From positions 29,278,943 through 29,342,942 of the forward strand of contig OZ035962.1 in the NCBI GenBank assembly GCA_964034945.1: DNA of 64,000 bases, read 5' to 3'. The translations under genes were made by a program, and so were the position numbers. The stretch is from Chrysopilus asiliformis (lineage: Eukaryota > Arthropoda > Insecta > Diptera > Rhagionidae). Shown here piece after piece: positions 1-9,830 of this stretch; the first letter of the stretch is position 1; each line of letters opens with the position of its first letter. The notes under the pieces are model-generated. The model saw only the letters and a program-made list of their open reading frames with translations. It was not told where the DNA came from and searched no databases.

Positions 1-1028
1 TAGCACTCTATATATACACTTATGACAAACTTATATACTTGCATGATTTATACTTTTGAAAAAATATATACAGCTCGACATAATCAGTAGGCGGATGACA
101 ATAAAAAGCCATGAATTTATCGCTGGATAAATATATTATGACAACAAAACATCGATTCATAGATCGACCAAAATATTCCAAGCATTCGTGTTTGATTCTG
201 AGTTTGAAAAAAAAAATCCTTTTCCGGCCACTTCCATACCTTCTTCTAAAGCCACAATGAAAATCCAAAAAACCACTTTCCTGTTGTCCTAGGACGTTAT
301 CAATATCTCCTTCTACTTAAGTCTAAAACATAAAACGCAAACACAGATATATAAGTCGTAGCATAGTTATGAAAACTCAGCAAGAGCCAACTAAGCCCAT
401 CTTCACCTAAATCACACGAAACTGAACAATTTCCCAACCGCTCTAACCGTCCGCCCTAATGTTCAATGTCAGCTCATATATCTTTTTCAAGAAGGCATTC
501 ATCTTCGATAAGTTCAGGCTTTCCCTTTTTTCCGGTTATTTTCTTCATATGATAAATATTAGTCACTTCGTCTATAAAAAAAATAAAAGAAAAGAAGAAT
601 CACATAATACAGGAAAAAATAGAAAACCCGCATGTTAAGCGGTTTAATAAATCCTTTTGGTATCCTTTTCTGCGATTTGGAAAACGACGTTGAAAATCAT
701 CAAATTCTCGGTCAATTTTCAACTTATCAAAAGAGTTTTATCCTTGATTGCGCACAGAGACGGATATACATATCTTAAGGTGATTTGTTGTGTAGATTTG
801 TTGTGTACAGCACTATTTTCAAACTTCACCATTAGTTTTCTTTATTACACACAAAAACTCCTTCATCTTAAACAAATTCAGATTAAAAACAGATTCAGAC
901 TACAAACTCTGATTACAAACTCTGATTACAAAGATGAGAACTCATCTTCTGGCAAACTTAATCCAAATGAATTTATCAGAGTTATTTGAGACTCTGATAA
1001 ACTCGGGTCCAAATTGGACTCGGGGGTT
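1..1028. other. AT-rich stretch without recognised feature
   Basis: I see no convincing coding exon or repeat end here. A 110-codon open frame at 657-989 (+) has no recognisable motif and a composition typical of chance frames in AT-rich DNA. A short CTCTGATTACAAA duplication lies near 905-930. Confidence 0.5.
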
Positions 1029-1030
1029 TA

Positions 1031-1284
1031 TATGAGGCCTTCAGCGCAATAATGGACTAAGCCACATAATCGAGTTTTTGAAGCTTTTCCACTTTTGTAC
1101 TATTATTGACTGTAAATTTTTGAAAAAAAAAACATTCTGTGGACTTTATTATCCAATGTTGAAATGTTCTTTTGTGCATCCAAACAATTTTATCTAAAAA
1201 CTCACTCGCAATAGTGATTCAAACACAAAAAAACTCACGATGTCGACATGTAGGTTAGTCCGTTATTGCGCTGAAGGCCTCATA
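1031..1284. mobile_element. 254-bp MITE with about 30-bp terminal inverted repeats
   Basis: The left end begins TATGAGGCCTTCAGCGCAAT and the right end is its reverse complement, over about 30 bases with one mismatch (aatGgac versus aacGgac). TA dinucleotides at 1029-1030 and 1285-1286 flank both ends, as expected for a Tc1/mariner-type target duplication. The interior is AT-rich and non-coding, so the copy is non-autonomous. Superfamily assignment rests only on the TA flank. Confidence 0.8.
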
Positions 1285-1755
1285 TAGCATCGCATGAGTG
1301 ACCGATTGGTAGGGATTTTTACTTTTGCGTAATCCGATTTACATCAGTCATCACGAACCGAAAGGTCTAGACGGCTTTCGGCAAGCATTTCCTTACGCTT
1401 GCGCAACTCGATTCCTCTCGGCCAGACTCTGAAATTTCCGGTGCGCGCTTGTCTGTTTTTCTCAATAAATTTTTATTAATAACATCACATACAATACGCA
1501 TATTGAGATGAAAATGATTAAAAGAAAAAGAAACAAAAATATACGCCACAAGCGAATAAAATGGATACGAAGGCGATGCGACTTAAAATTTAAAAAAAAA
1601 ACAGCAAAGCCTATAAAAATATAGAGATATCATAAGCAAAGTAAAAAATTTGTTAAAAAACGCGCCGCAGGCAAAAAAATCTAGACACACATCCAAAAAT
1701 CTAGATAGTGCACCCGCCACGTAAAATTTACAGTAACCACCAGAACTAAATCGAA
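1285..1755. other. Unassigned AT-rich sequence
   Basis: Only short open frames are present, on the reverse strand (60 codons and fewer), without recognisable motifs. No repeat end is visible apart from the MITE boundary on the left. Confidence 0.45.
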
Positions 1756-1977
1756 CCCCAAACATAACAAAAGCTATAATTGCCAATCCGCAATCCGCGC
1801 CCCCAATCCGCGCCACAGACAGACGGACAGACGGACGGACATGCAAAACTCAATTTTTTTTATCATTCTAAACACACTGGTGTAATTCATTTTTTTGTGT
1901 GATGACGGGATCTTGGCGTTACAAACGGTAAGGCAAAGTTAATATACGCTTTGGTTTCACCATACGGGTATAAAAAG
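1756..1977 (+). repeat. Mini-me-like dispersed repeat, family M1, internally shortened copy
   Basis: This copy keeps both ends of family M1. It starts with AAAGCTATAATTGCCAATC, has a GACAGACGGACGGAC tract at about 1814-1842, and ends with ACAAACGGTAAGGCAAAG followed by a terminal hairpin (TATACGC...CACCATACGGGTATAAAAA). Most of the middle seen in the copy at 58681-59206 is missing. One base of the TATACCC arm is changed (TATACGC). It is non-coding; the 87-codon reverse frame across it is accidental. Confidence 0.75.
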
Positions 1978-2795
1978 TTCGACGTATATCCCATGAACTT
2001 TCCTTCAAAATTTTTATATACAAATCAACAAGGACGCTGTAAGGATATTATGCCATTTAAAATACAGCCGTTTTGTAGTAAATGTTTTTCATGTTTAACC
2101 ATAGAATCATTTCTGATTCATGGTTTTTACGCGACCTTTCTAGCATTGGATTAAAAAGTAAATGTTTTTCATTACGTGGGGAAAATATATCATGATAAAT
2201 TCCACTTGAAGAAAAATTTGTTTGGTTGATTTTATGATTGAAAAGAATTTCGTTCTCCACTTAAGTTGCTTTCAAGGTTGACGGTCTTGTTTTGCGTATT
2301 TCGCAGGATGAATAAAATTGCGTGTTATAAAGAAATTGAAATATTTGAGTCTAAACGATTTCATTAAAAGGAATTATTTACCTGATGCTACGCACAATTT
2401 CAGCAGCAACAATAAAAGAAAAGCTTAATAAACGCGTAAATGTTGTCAACCACAAATTTCCCCAAAAATATTTTCTAGCATTGAAGAATATTCACACATG
2501 TGTGAATAATGAGAGGTTTTTCTAACAATTACATTTTAATGACGTGAATTAAAAATGATGACGATTTGATTCAACTAGAAGTCCGATTTGAAAGATCACA
2601 GGAATTGACTGGAAAATCTAAGGAATTTCATTACATAATAATACTGGAAATTATTTCAATGTTCTATTATACAAAGTAGAAAATTCGGGGTAGTAAAAAT
2701 GTGTAATATCAGAATTTTAAGATATGTATAAATAAATTATGTAAACACACTTTCATATTGTTTCTGTCTTTAGCGATGAAAAAAAACACTCTTTT
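1978..2795. other. Unassigned AT-rich sequence
   Basis: No gene recognised. A duplicated TAAATGTTTTTCAT motif occurs near 2080 and 2160, and a 16-base palindrome TTCACACATGTGTGAA lies near 2491. These are too short to name as elements. Confidence 0.45.
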
Positions 2796-3265
2796 CTAAT
2801 TGTAAGTATCTCTGTCGGTCTGTCTGTTTGTCCGTCAGTCTGTCTGTCGGCCTGTCTGTTTGTCTGTCGGTTTGTCTGACGGTCTGTCTGTCAGTCTGTC
2901 TGTCGGTTGGCCTGTTCGCTTTACATATCTTAAATAACTCGAGAACGCATTGAGTTAGCGACTTGAAATTTTTGAAAATGATTTTTACAAAATACATAGT
3001 TTTTCATCAACTTTTTAAAAAGTAACGTTAGCTATAACGTGTATCTCCCACACATTTATTTATTTTATTATTATTTTTTTTTTTTGAAAAAAACGCGTTT
3101 TTAGAAAAAAATTTGATGTCTGTGGGCTTATGAAAAAAATGCATAAAACCAAACTTAAAGGAAATAAAATTTTCTACAGTTTTTGATTTAAGGGTTTTTA
3201 CGTATCTCCAACGGTTCTAAATATATTTCAAAAAATCAAGTTTTTTAAAAATTTCTCCAAACAAA
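2796..3265 (+). repeat. GTCY-array dispersed repeat, family M3
   Basis: A roughly 100-base (GTCY)n array at 2815-2920 is followed by text shared with copies at 5640-6222, 26362-26725 and 61240-61712. The shared text is AACTCGAGAACGCATTGAG, a run reading GACTTGAAATTTTTGAAAA, then AAGTAACGTTAGCTATAACG near 3020, then AT-rich runs with TTTACGTATCTCCAACGGTT near 3200. It is non-coding; the 75-codon reverse frame through the array encodes only a TDRQ repeat. The layout resembles mini-me type elements, but I cannot place the true ends. Confidence 0.7.
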
Positions 3266-3273
3266 AGTATTAT

Positions 3274-3371
3274 ATTGTCACTGGAACTAGGCAAGGTGAC
3301 GAAATTTAAGTTCGACCGAAGGTCAGTTTTTGGCCGAAGCTGAAACCGAAGCCGATTAATCAGTGACAATG
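3274..3371. repeat. Short inverted-repeat segment
   Basis: ATTGTCACTG on the left is matched by CAGTGACAAT on the right, about 95 bases apart, with a GACCGAAGG/GGCCGAAGC-rich interior. The phrase GGAACTAGGCAAGGTGAC near the left end recurs in altered form near 13832. It could be a very small MITE or a chance palindrome. Confidence 0.35.
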
Positions 3372-4494
3372 ATTTTCAGTATTAATGTTAGCATCCTACA
3401 AGAAACCTGATGAGAATGCGCAGCACTTCGCCCGTTTTTCACATTTTCCATTAGTGTTTTCTTTTCTTTCATTTGTGAATACATAAAAAGAGATTTCCTC
3501 TGTAGTACATTAAACATATTCAAAATATTTTATTCAGCATAAATATCTGTCTGACATTCATAGCTAATAATGAAGAATTTTTAGGTACATTCGTTGATAG
3601 CCGAACTTTGTAACGATTCAAGGATACTTAAGATTTGCAAAAAATAAAAAATCCGAAATTGAGATAGGTATGACTGAGTTCATCTTGGCTGCATAACATG
3701 TTGAAGAAATCCAATTTTTAACCATATATAACTGACATTATTCAGCAAATTGTGAACGTTTAAATAGAAATTTGAACCGTTCTACGTTTACTGGATTAAA
3801 TTGGTTGGTATTAAGAACTCAGCTAAGAAGCTTATTGAGACATTCTCGAAAAAGTAAAATAGAATCGAAGTTTCGCAAATAATTCCAATAGAGACGAAAT
3901 ATGTTTAGCTAAAAAATAAGAAAAGATACCAAAATCCTAAGAAATGTTCAAAGAAGATAGCATTGTTAAGCTTATATTGAGTCCGTCTATCGTTTCATCA
4001 GATTTCGTTAGCACAAAGTTCTGGTAATTTCTTCCAAACTCCTTGATGTTGTCAATTTCGGATATCCTTAAATTTTCATCAAAAAGGTTTCCAGCTCCAT
4101 CACAATCACACGCTTTTATCGTTGATAATATCGATAAAAGTCGCCTATTGCTTCATTGTGGGTAAAATGGCTCTTTTTGATTGAATTAAAAGATTTTTTA
4201 GCAATATTTCGCTCTATGATATTATATTTCAATACTCTGTCTGGTATTTTTTTTAATGTTTTCCATGCGTGATTTTGTTGAGTAGGAATTTATCATTTTT
4301 TTCGAGATTTCTGATTTCAAATGTGTTTACTTTGCATTTTTGACTTGCTTGTTATTTCGTTATTTTTTTTTATTTTAGAAAAAACGACGAATTGTATTAA
4401 AAAATCGAAAATAAAGACTTTTTTAACTTTTTGAAAGTAGGTGAGCTGTCCTTGTTTCCGCTTAGCACTTTCAACATTCTCCAGAATTCCTTAC
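3372..4494. other. Unassigned AT-rich sequence
   Basis: No coding potential or element ends recognised. A small stem, CTTTTATCG/CGATAAAAG, lies near 4112-4140. Confidence 0.45.
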
Positions 4495-4496
4495 TA

Positions 4497-4588
4497 CAGT
4501 GAAACCTCGATGAGTCGAAGTTGACGGGTACAGATCGAGTCATATAGGATTTCGAGATATCAAGATCGGATTTATCGAGGTTTCACTG
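4497..4588. mobile_element. 92-bp pogo/Tigger-like MITE
   Basis: The ends are CAGTGAAACCTCGAT and ATCGAGGTTTCACTG, perfect 15-base inverted repeats. They are flanked by TA at 4495-4496 and 4589-4590. CAG termini plus TA target duplication fit pogo/Tigger-type miniature elements. Related but decayed ends are seen at about 41473 and 41935. Confidence 0.75.
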
Positions 4589-4590
4589 TA

Positions 4591-5630
4591 ATTTCAATAC
4601 ATACTTAAAACTCCTTCGAATGTGTCACTATCATTGTGCATTTCTGTACTGGTTACGCCGATTTTGAACTCCTACATATTCATGGTGGTTTTGAATGCGC
4701 GGTCTAGTGTATATTTAAAGTTCGAATAATAGTGAAAAAACATTTTTAAGAAGATTTATAGAAGTAAAAAAACTTTTTTCTTCGAATAAACATTTCAAGA
4801 TAGTAATATTATGTGTCGCTTCGCTTGTAATCAACCAAAATGTTAACAGCCAATGCCTTTTGCACAGTCTGCAAGAATTCTATTAAGGAAATGCATACCT
4901 GCCACTCGGTGAAATCTACCGATGTTACTTTATAAAAGTGTAATCAAATTTTCAAAAATTTCAAACTGTCATTTACGAACAAAAATTCGAAGTCAAAGGC
5001 ACCGAAAGACACGAATCCTCTTCTAAATTGTGCATTCAACAGAATTTTCCTGTAATGTTGTCATCATGCTGCTTTTCCTTTCATACCTCTAGCTACCTTT
5101 ATTTGAATTAAAAATTCCATTCTTCTCATTATTTCAGAAATTCAATATCGATTTCTTGCTTCCTCGAGATGCCTGAAAACTTCAGAAAATATCGAGTATT
5201 TTGTGCAAAATTTCATATGGGCGAGTTAGAAACGAGTGTACGTAGAGTCAAAATACACAAATAACAGAGTTCGATAATAAATTTTCAAATTCTTTTTGCT
5301 GGCGTAAGACATGAACGCGTTCTTCTTAAGAATCTCAAGAGATTTCTTTAACACCTTTGCAAATCGAATCTCTGTATTAATTTGATAGCAAATAAAATAT
5401 TTTGTTTTTCACAGTCTGCTGCCGAAATCTACTTGGATACAAACTATACTCGTTTTTTTAAGGATCTATTTTATCTCCTTTACGACGAAATTGTCTCATT
5501 AATTTGGCCGTAAAATAATTTTCTATAGTTACAAATACGAAGGAGATTTCTTGAATTATGGGAGTTTCTATATGAACTTAAAGGACATTTAGCAGATAGC
5601 ATTTACTTTATTCTAAAAGTGTGGGTTTTT
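4591..5630. other. Unassigned AT-rich sequence
   Basis: About 1 kb with no recognisable gene, inverted repeat or tandem array. Confidence 0.45.
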
Positions 5631-5639
5631 TGTTGACGG

Positions 5640-6222
5640 AAATATTATTAATAGAGTACAAAAACCGTCCATGCTTTTCAGAAACATATTTATTTATTAT
5701 TATCTCATGAAAAAATATCAGTTGTCATCAACACAAAACTTTCCCCTGCAATATCTAGTTTCGATAAAAATAGTAAAAAATAATATTTTTTTCTAATATC
5801 CGAGAACCGTTAAAGGTGCGTAGAAATCGTTAAAAATTGTAGGAATTATATTTTCTTTGAATTTAGTTATATTTTTCCACAAAAGCGCATGGTTACCGAA
5901 AAATTTTCAAAAACTTTTTTTTTTTAAATGTTGAGAACCATTAAAGATGCGTAAAAAAAATAGAAAACGTTTTTTAATTTAAATTTTGTTGTATCTATGC
6001 ATTTTTTCCCGAAAAAACAGTATTTTTGTCAAGATAATTGTATGGGAGATACCCGTTATAGCTAACGTTACTTTTTCAAAAGATGACAGAAAATTACGAT
6101 TTTCGTAAAATTCATTTACAAAAAATTTCAAATCGCTAGCTCAATGTGTTCTCGAGTTATTTAAGATACGTAAAATAGACAGACCGACAGACAGTCAGAC
6201 CGACAGACAGTCAGACCGACCC
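5640..6222 (-). repeat. GTCY-array dispersed repeat, family M3, reverse copy
   Basis: This is the M3 repeat in opposite orientation. AT-rich runs with GAACCGTTAAAG motifs come first, then GGGAGATACCCGTTATAGC at about 6043, then CGCTAGCTCAATGTGTTCTC near 6133. It ends in a GACAGACCGACAGACAG array at 6177-6222. It lies immediately left of a long hairpin. It is non-coding. Confidence 0.7.
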
Positions 6223-6233
6223 CAAGCAATCAT

Positions 6234-6324
6234 ATAAGGCATAATGCCTTCGATTAGGGCGTGGTGTCATAAAATTGGTCGTTTTTTAAGACACCACGCC
6301 CTAATCTAAGGCATTATGCCTTAT
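6234..6324. repeat. 35-bp-arm perfect hairpin (miniature foldback)
   Basis: Arms 6234-6268 and 6290-6324 are exact reverse complements around a 21-base loop. Each arm contains its own palindrome, AAGGCATAATGCCTT on the left. Arm length and total size of about 91 bases resemble a microRNA precursor, but a foldback transposon relic is at least as likely. A hAT element has inserted directly at its right edge. Confidence 0.85.
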
Positions 6325-6326
6325 CT

Positions 6327-7149
6327 CAGCGGTGGCCAACCCGCGGCCCGCGGGCTGCATGCGGCCCGAGACGTTTGAAAATGCGGCCCGCCAAATGATT
6401 TGAAATTTACAAAAAAAAAAAAATATGTAACTAATAAAATACAAAATACTAAAACTGCTCATAAAGTTTATATGCAATTTTACAATTTAATTTTTATACC
6501 CGTATGGTGAAACCAAAGTTATGTTTTATTTTACATAAGTACTACTCGTATATATACATTTACATTTACATAAGTCCATTTATACATATATTTGTTTAGC
6601 AAATATTTTTTTCTTACCCCACGACTCCATTAGACACTTTTCCATATTGGATTTAAATCCAATCACGAAAAAGTCTAATGGAGACTCAAAAAATCTTGCA
6701 TCATGATTTAAATCTCCTTACTGTCATGATTTTTTCGGCTACTGAAAAGTAGGATTTTTTTTGACATTTGTTCAGTCAAATTAGCTGATTTCTAGTTGGT
6801 TGCCCTGATTACCTCCTGGTTGACATTTCTAAGTACGCTATGGAGACACGATAAATATGAAAAATCATGACTGAAGATGCCCACGCGGTGATTTCTTTAT
6901 TTGCCAAAATATGGAGTAGGGGAAAAAATCATGATTTTTAAAAGCCCAATGAAGTCGTGGGGTTATGCTCAACTTTTTGCATTTTGTTCTAATTTTTTTT
7001 TAAACCAAGTGACTGTTAAAAAACAACATAAAATATTATTTGAAAATTTTACTAAGAAACAGCGGTTATTCTATTTTTTCATGTGCGGCCCGCCAAAAAA
7101 AATGAATCATCAGATTGGCCCGTGGAACGATTTGGGTTGGCCAGGCCTG
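6327..7149. mobile_element. Non-autonomous hAT element, 823 bp, complete
   Basis: Left end CAGCGGTGGCCAACCC and right end (reverse complement) CAGGCCTGGCCAACCC form hAT-type terminal inverted repeats matching at 13 of 16 bases. Subterminal GCGGCCCG motifs follow at both ends. An exact 8-bp target duplication, CCTTATCT, flanks it at 6319-6326 and 7150-7157, the size expected for hAT. The interior is AT-rich, with a palindrome near 6627-6690 and an M1-like fragment TATACCCGTATGGTGAAACC near 6497. No hAT transposase is present, so movement would have needed a partner. Confidence 0.9.
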
Positions 7150-7331
7150 CCTTATCTGGTTGCTTGGGACATCAATATTTTGTACTGATCAGGAAGATTC
7201 TATCTGCCCCACGCTAGTAAACCAAATAGTATCGGAACGTATTGAAATCTGACGGTGCACCAGCGCTAATGGAAGTGAATTATACGGGAGGGCCGAAGGG
7301 AAACGGCCAAAGTCTATATGGATGCGACATA

Positions 7332-7603
7332 CACTCAGAAAAATGTCCAGGTCAACTTTTTGTCAGGTTAACTCTGACCTTACAGAGGTGTCTGTAAGCC
7401 AGCTAGCGGTCAGAGTTAACCTATCTAAGGTCAACTCGTGCAGCTCCCAATGCCCTACTTCACCTGCTGGTGGCTTAATTTCAGAATTTCTCCGACCACA
7501 GGTCAACTCAGTTTTACTTGCCCACATGCAGGCGAACGCGCGCCTGCCCGAGGCCAATTACGCCGTAGGTAGGTCGTCGAGTTAACCTCCATTTTTCTGA
7601 GTG
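7332..7603 (+). mobile_element. 272-bp MITE with CACTCAGAAAAATG ends, copy 1
   Basis: The element starts CACTCAGAAAAATG and ends CATTTTTCTGAGTG, flanked by TA at 7330-7331 and 7604-7605. An equally long copy lies inverted at 39234-39505 and is highly similar. Inside is a 15-base stem, AGGTTAACTCTGACC ... GGTCAGAGTTAACCT. Open frames of 87 and 64 codons across it are accidental, since the same DNA is shared by a clearly non-coding repeat. Confidence 0.9.
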
Positions 7604-7609
7604 TACTTC

Positions 7610-9020
7610 TGCAAACCTATGTTCATAGGTTTTCATTGACAGCTGCAGCTTAAGAGCAAGCCCTCCCATTTTCTGACGACCGCTCTTCTTTTTTTCGAAA
7701 ATATTCGAAGAAAAGAAGGAAAAAATGTTCTACAAATCAAATTTTTCACTCTACCATTATTTTGTTTTCCATCAATTTAAACTTTAAATAACTAAAAAGA
7801 TTTACCCAAATTAAAATATAATTAAAATCCACCTTAAGCAAAAACTTATAGCGTACCAGAATAAATATAATAGAATACTTGTATATTGTATTAATCGCAT
7901 CGCATAGATGAATTTAATTTTGAATATTTAATAATGAAAATGCAAACATACGAATAGGATACTTTTGTCTATAGTCACATTTGGCATTGTCCTAGTCGTG
8001 TAAATGAATAATGGCTAACTGACAATAACCGAAACTACACCTACATAGAGTGTATGTATATATGAATGTAGTAATTGACGAACGAAGCACAAGGATCCCA
8101 AATTTAGGATCTGGGGCATTCCGTAAAATTTCATTGTTCGTATCTCTAACTCTTTATGGTCTACTTTTGCTAACAAAAACATTGCATATGTGTATCTATA
8201 AAACGGACACAAAAGAGAATTGAAATGAAAGTATGGCCCTACATATTTTGCTCTCCCAGTATACGAAGGTACCTTTAATAAGACTTTAACGAGTCTATAG
8301 GCGCTACTGTACAGCCATACATAGTAATTTCTGCCAATTTTAACAATTGCCTGAACAATATCAGTTTTCGGAGCAGGATATTCTCGTAGCATAGAATATC
8401 GTGTAGTGTAGAAGGAGCCTAGTTCATGTTTTCATATTGGTCGATATTCATACCAATAACATTCTTGCCTGAAAATAAACTTATCGAGTATGGAAAATGG
8501 TTACCTTTAGATTGTATTCTCTGTGAATGGTGGACAGGATCAAACAAAGTTCCCAAAAGACAATAGAATGGATTATATTCGACTGTAATTGAACAGAATT
8601 CGGGTACAAATATAAGAATAAAACGAGTTAACATTAGAATATTAGATTTTCATTATGTTGTAATTTACATTTTGTTTCTCTATGCTCAGTGCAAAAATTT
8701 CCGATTTATAGTATGTTTCTTGAACAGTTTGCAGATTGAAGGATCCAGAGAAAAAATTACAGAAATCGTTAAAAGTAAAGAAAAACAATGTGATTTTTTT
8801 CAAATATCAAAAAAAAAAACTTTTAAATACAGCACTTTTATAAAACAATCATGTTCAAAAATTTGGATTTCTTTAATATTTCTTGTTTTAAATTTTTTCC
8901 AAAAATTTTACGACCGAAATCAAATTAAATGTATTGATTCTTTTTCGATCGATCAGTGGCAAACTTCCAAATGCGGCTCGCGTACGCAAAAAAAAGCTTA
9001 ATTCTAAAAATATCGCACAA
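7610..9020. other. Unassigned sequence with one longer open frame
   Basis: A 125-codon reverse frame (8015-8392) and a 71-codon reverse frame (8419-8634) lie here. Neither shows a domain, signal peptide or splice context that I recognise. Frames of that length are expected occasionally by chance in 64 kb of this composition. Homopolymer A runs occur near 8805 and 8985. Confidence 0.4.
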
Positions 9021-9022
9021 TT

Positions 9023-9560
9023 TTTATACCCGTATGGTGAAACCAAAGGGTATATTAGATTTACCTTACCGTTTGTAATGCCAAGATCCCGTCATCACAC
9101 ACAAAAATGAATTACACCAGGACAGCAATCATGTATTCCGACGCGTCTCTGTCTTTCGACTTCGACGCAGCTTTTAACTCTTGACTTCGCCATATCAGCA
9201 GCTTCAAATTTCCTGGAGTGACAGTCAGAATCACGTTTCGATTCATAGTGACGATTCCGCGAAATTTCAAGCTGCAGATATGGCAAAGTTAAGAGTTAAA
9301 AGCTGCGTCGAAGTCGAAAGACAGAGACGCGTCGGAATACATGATTGGTGCCCAGTGTGTTTAGAATGATAAAAAAAAATGAATTTTCATGTCCGTCCGT
9401 CCGTCCGTCTGTCCATACACCAAAATCCGATTGGAAAAGATTTTAAAAATTCTTATTGAAAAGTTTGACTTCAAAGTGGAATTTTGATACAACTGTTCGC
9501 CGTTCACTTAAACTTCGAACAATCACCATACGGGTTTCAATAATTGCCAGATTAAAAAAT
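9023..9560 (-). repeat. Mini-me-like repeat, family M1, reverse copy split by a foldback
   Basis: Reading rightwards, the reverse copy starts with its terminal hairpin (TTTTTATACCCGTATGG ... AAAGGGTATATTA), then TTACCGTTTGTAATGCC and ATGAATTACACCAG. A 231-bp foldback interrupts it at 9121-9351. It then resumes with AGTGTGTTTAGAATGATAAA, a GTCCGTCCGTCCGTC array at 9391-9411 and the internal ATCACCATACGGGTTTC. The order matches the uninterrupted copy at 58681-59206 on the other strand. Confidence 0.8.
9121..9351. mobile_element. Foldback element, 231 bp, long arms, inserted in M1
   Basis: Arms of about 85-90 bases (9121-9211 and 9268-9351) are near-perfect inverted copies containing GTATTCCGACGCGTCTCTG. 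The flanks show a 4-bp duplication, CCAG at 9117-9120 and 9352-9355, and removing the insert restores the M1 consensus. Both strands therefore encode nearly the same short peptide, containing AADMAK and VERQRRVGIHD. That is a consequence of the palindrome, not evidence of a gene. The unpaired centre is about 56 bases. Confidence 0.85.
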
Positions 9561-9830
9561 AATATTTTTTTTTTCAAATATCTCGAGAATCGTTTAAAAT
9601 ACGTAAAAACCGTTAAAAGAAAGAATACAAAGAGTTTTATTTTATTTAAACTTGATTATGTGCATTTTTTTAATAAAATCGCATAGTTTCTGAAAAATTT
9701 CTAATAATCTTATTTTTTTTTTTTTTTTTTTTTTTTTTCAAAATGTTGAGAACCGTTAGAGACACGTAAAAACCGTTAAAGCAAAAAATGTAGGAAATGT
9801 TATTTCTTTTAGATACCTGCATGTTGTAGA
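9561..9830. repeat. M3-like AT-rich repeat segment with long T run
   Basis: Phrases such as ATCTCGAGAATCGTTTAAAA and ACGTAAAAACCGTTAAAG match the AT-rich half of family M3 (compare 61290-61500). A T-rich run of about 30 bases lies at 9711-9738. There is no GTCY array in this part. Confidence 0.5.

Noticed and set aside
2815..2920. CRISPR-like array of short repeats
   Set aside because: Units are four bases of GTCY with no unique spacers; it is a microsatellite within family M3.
7322..7585. Similar peptides shared by 7322-7585 and 39252-39590
   Set aside because: Both come from copies of the same 272-bp MITE; the shared peptide reflects repeat DNA, not a gene family.
8015..8392. 125-codon reverse frame
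   Set aside because: No recognisable domain, splice context or codon bias; such a length can arise by chance in this window.
9095..9369. Peptide containing AADMAK and VERQRRVGIHD on both strands
   Set aside because: Explained by the palindromic foldback at 9121-9351.
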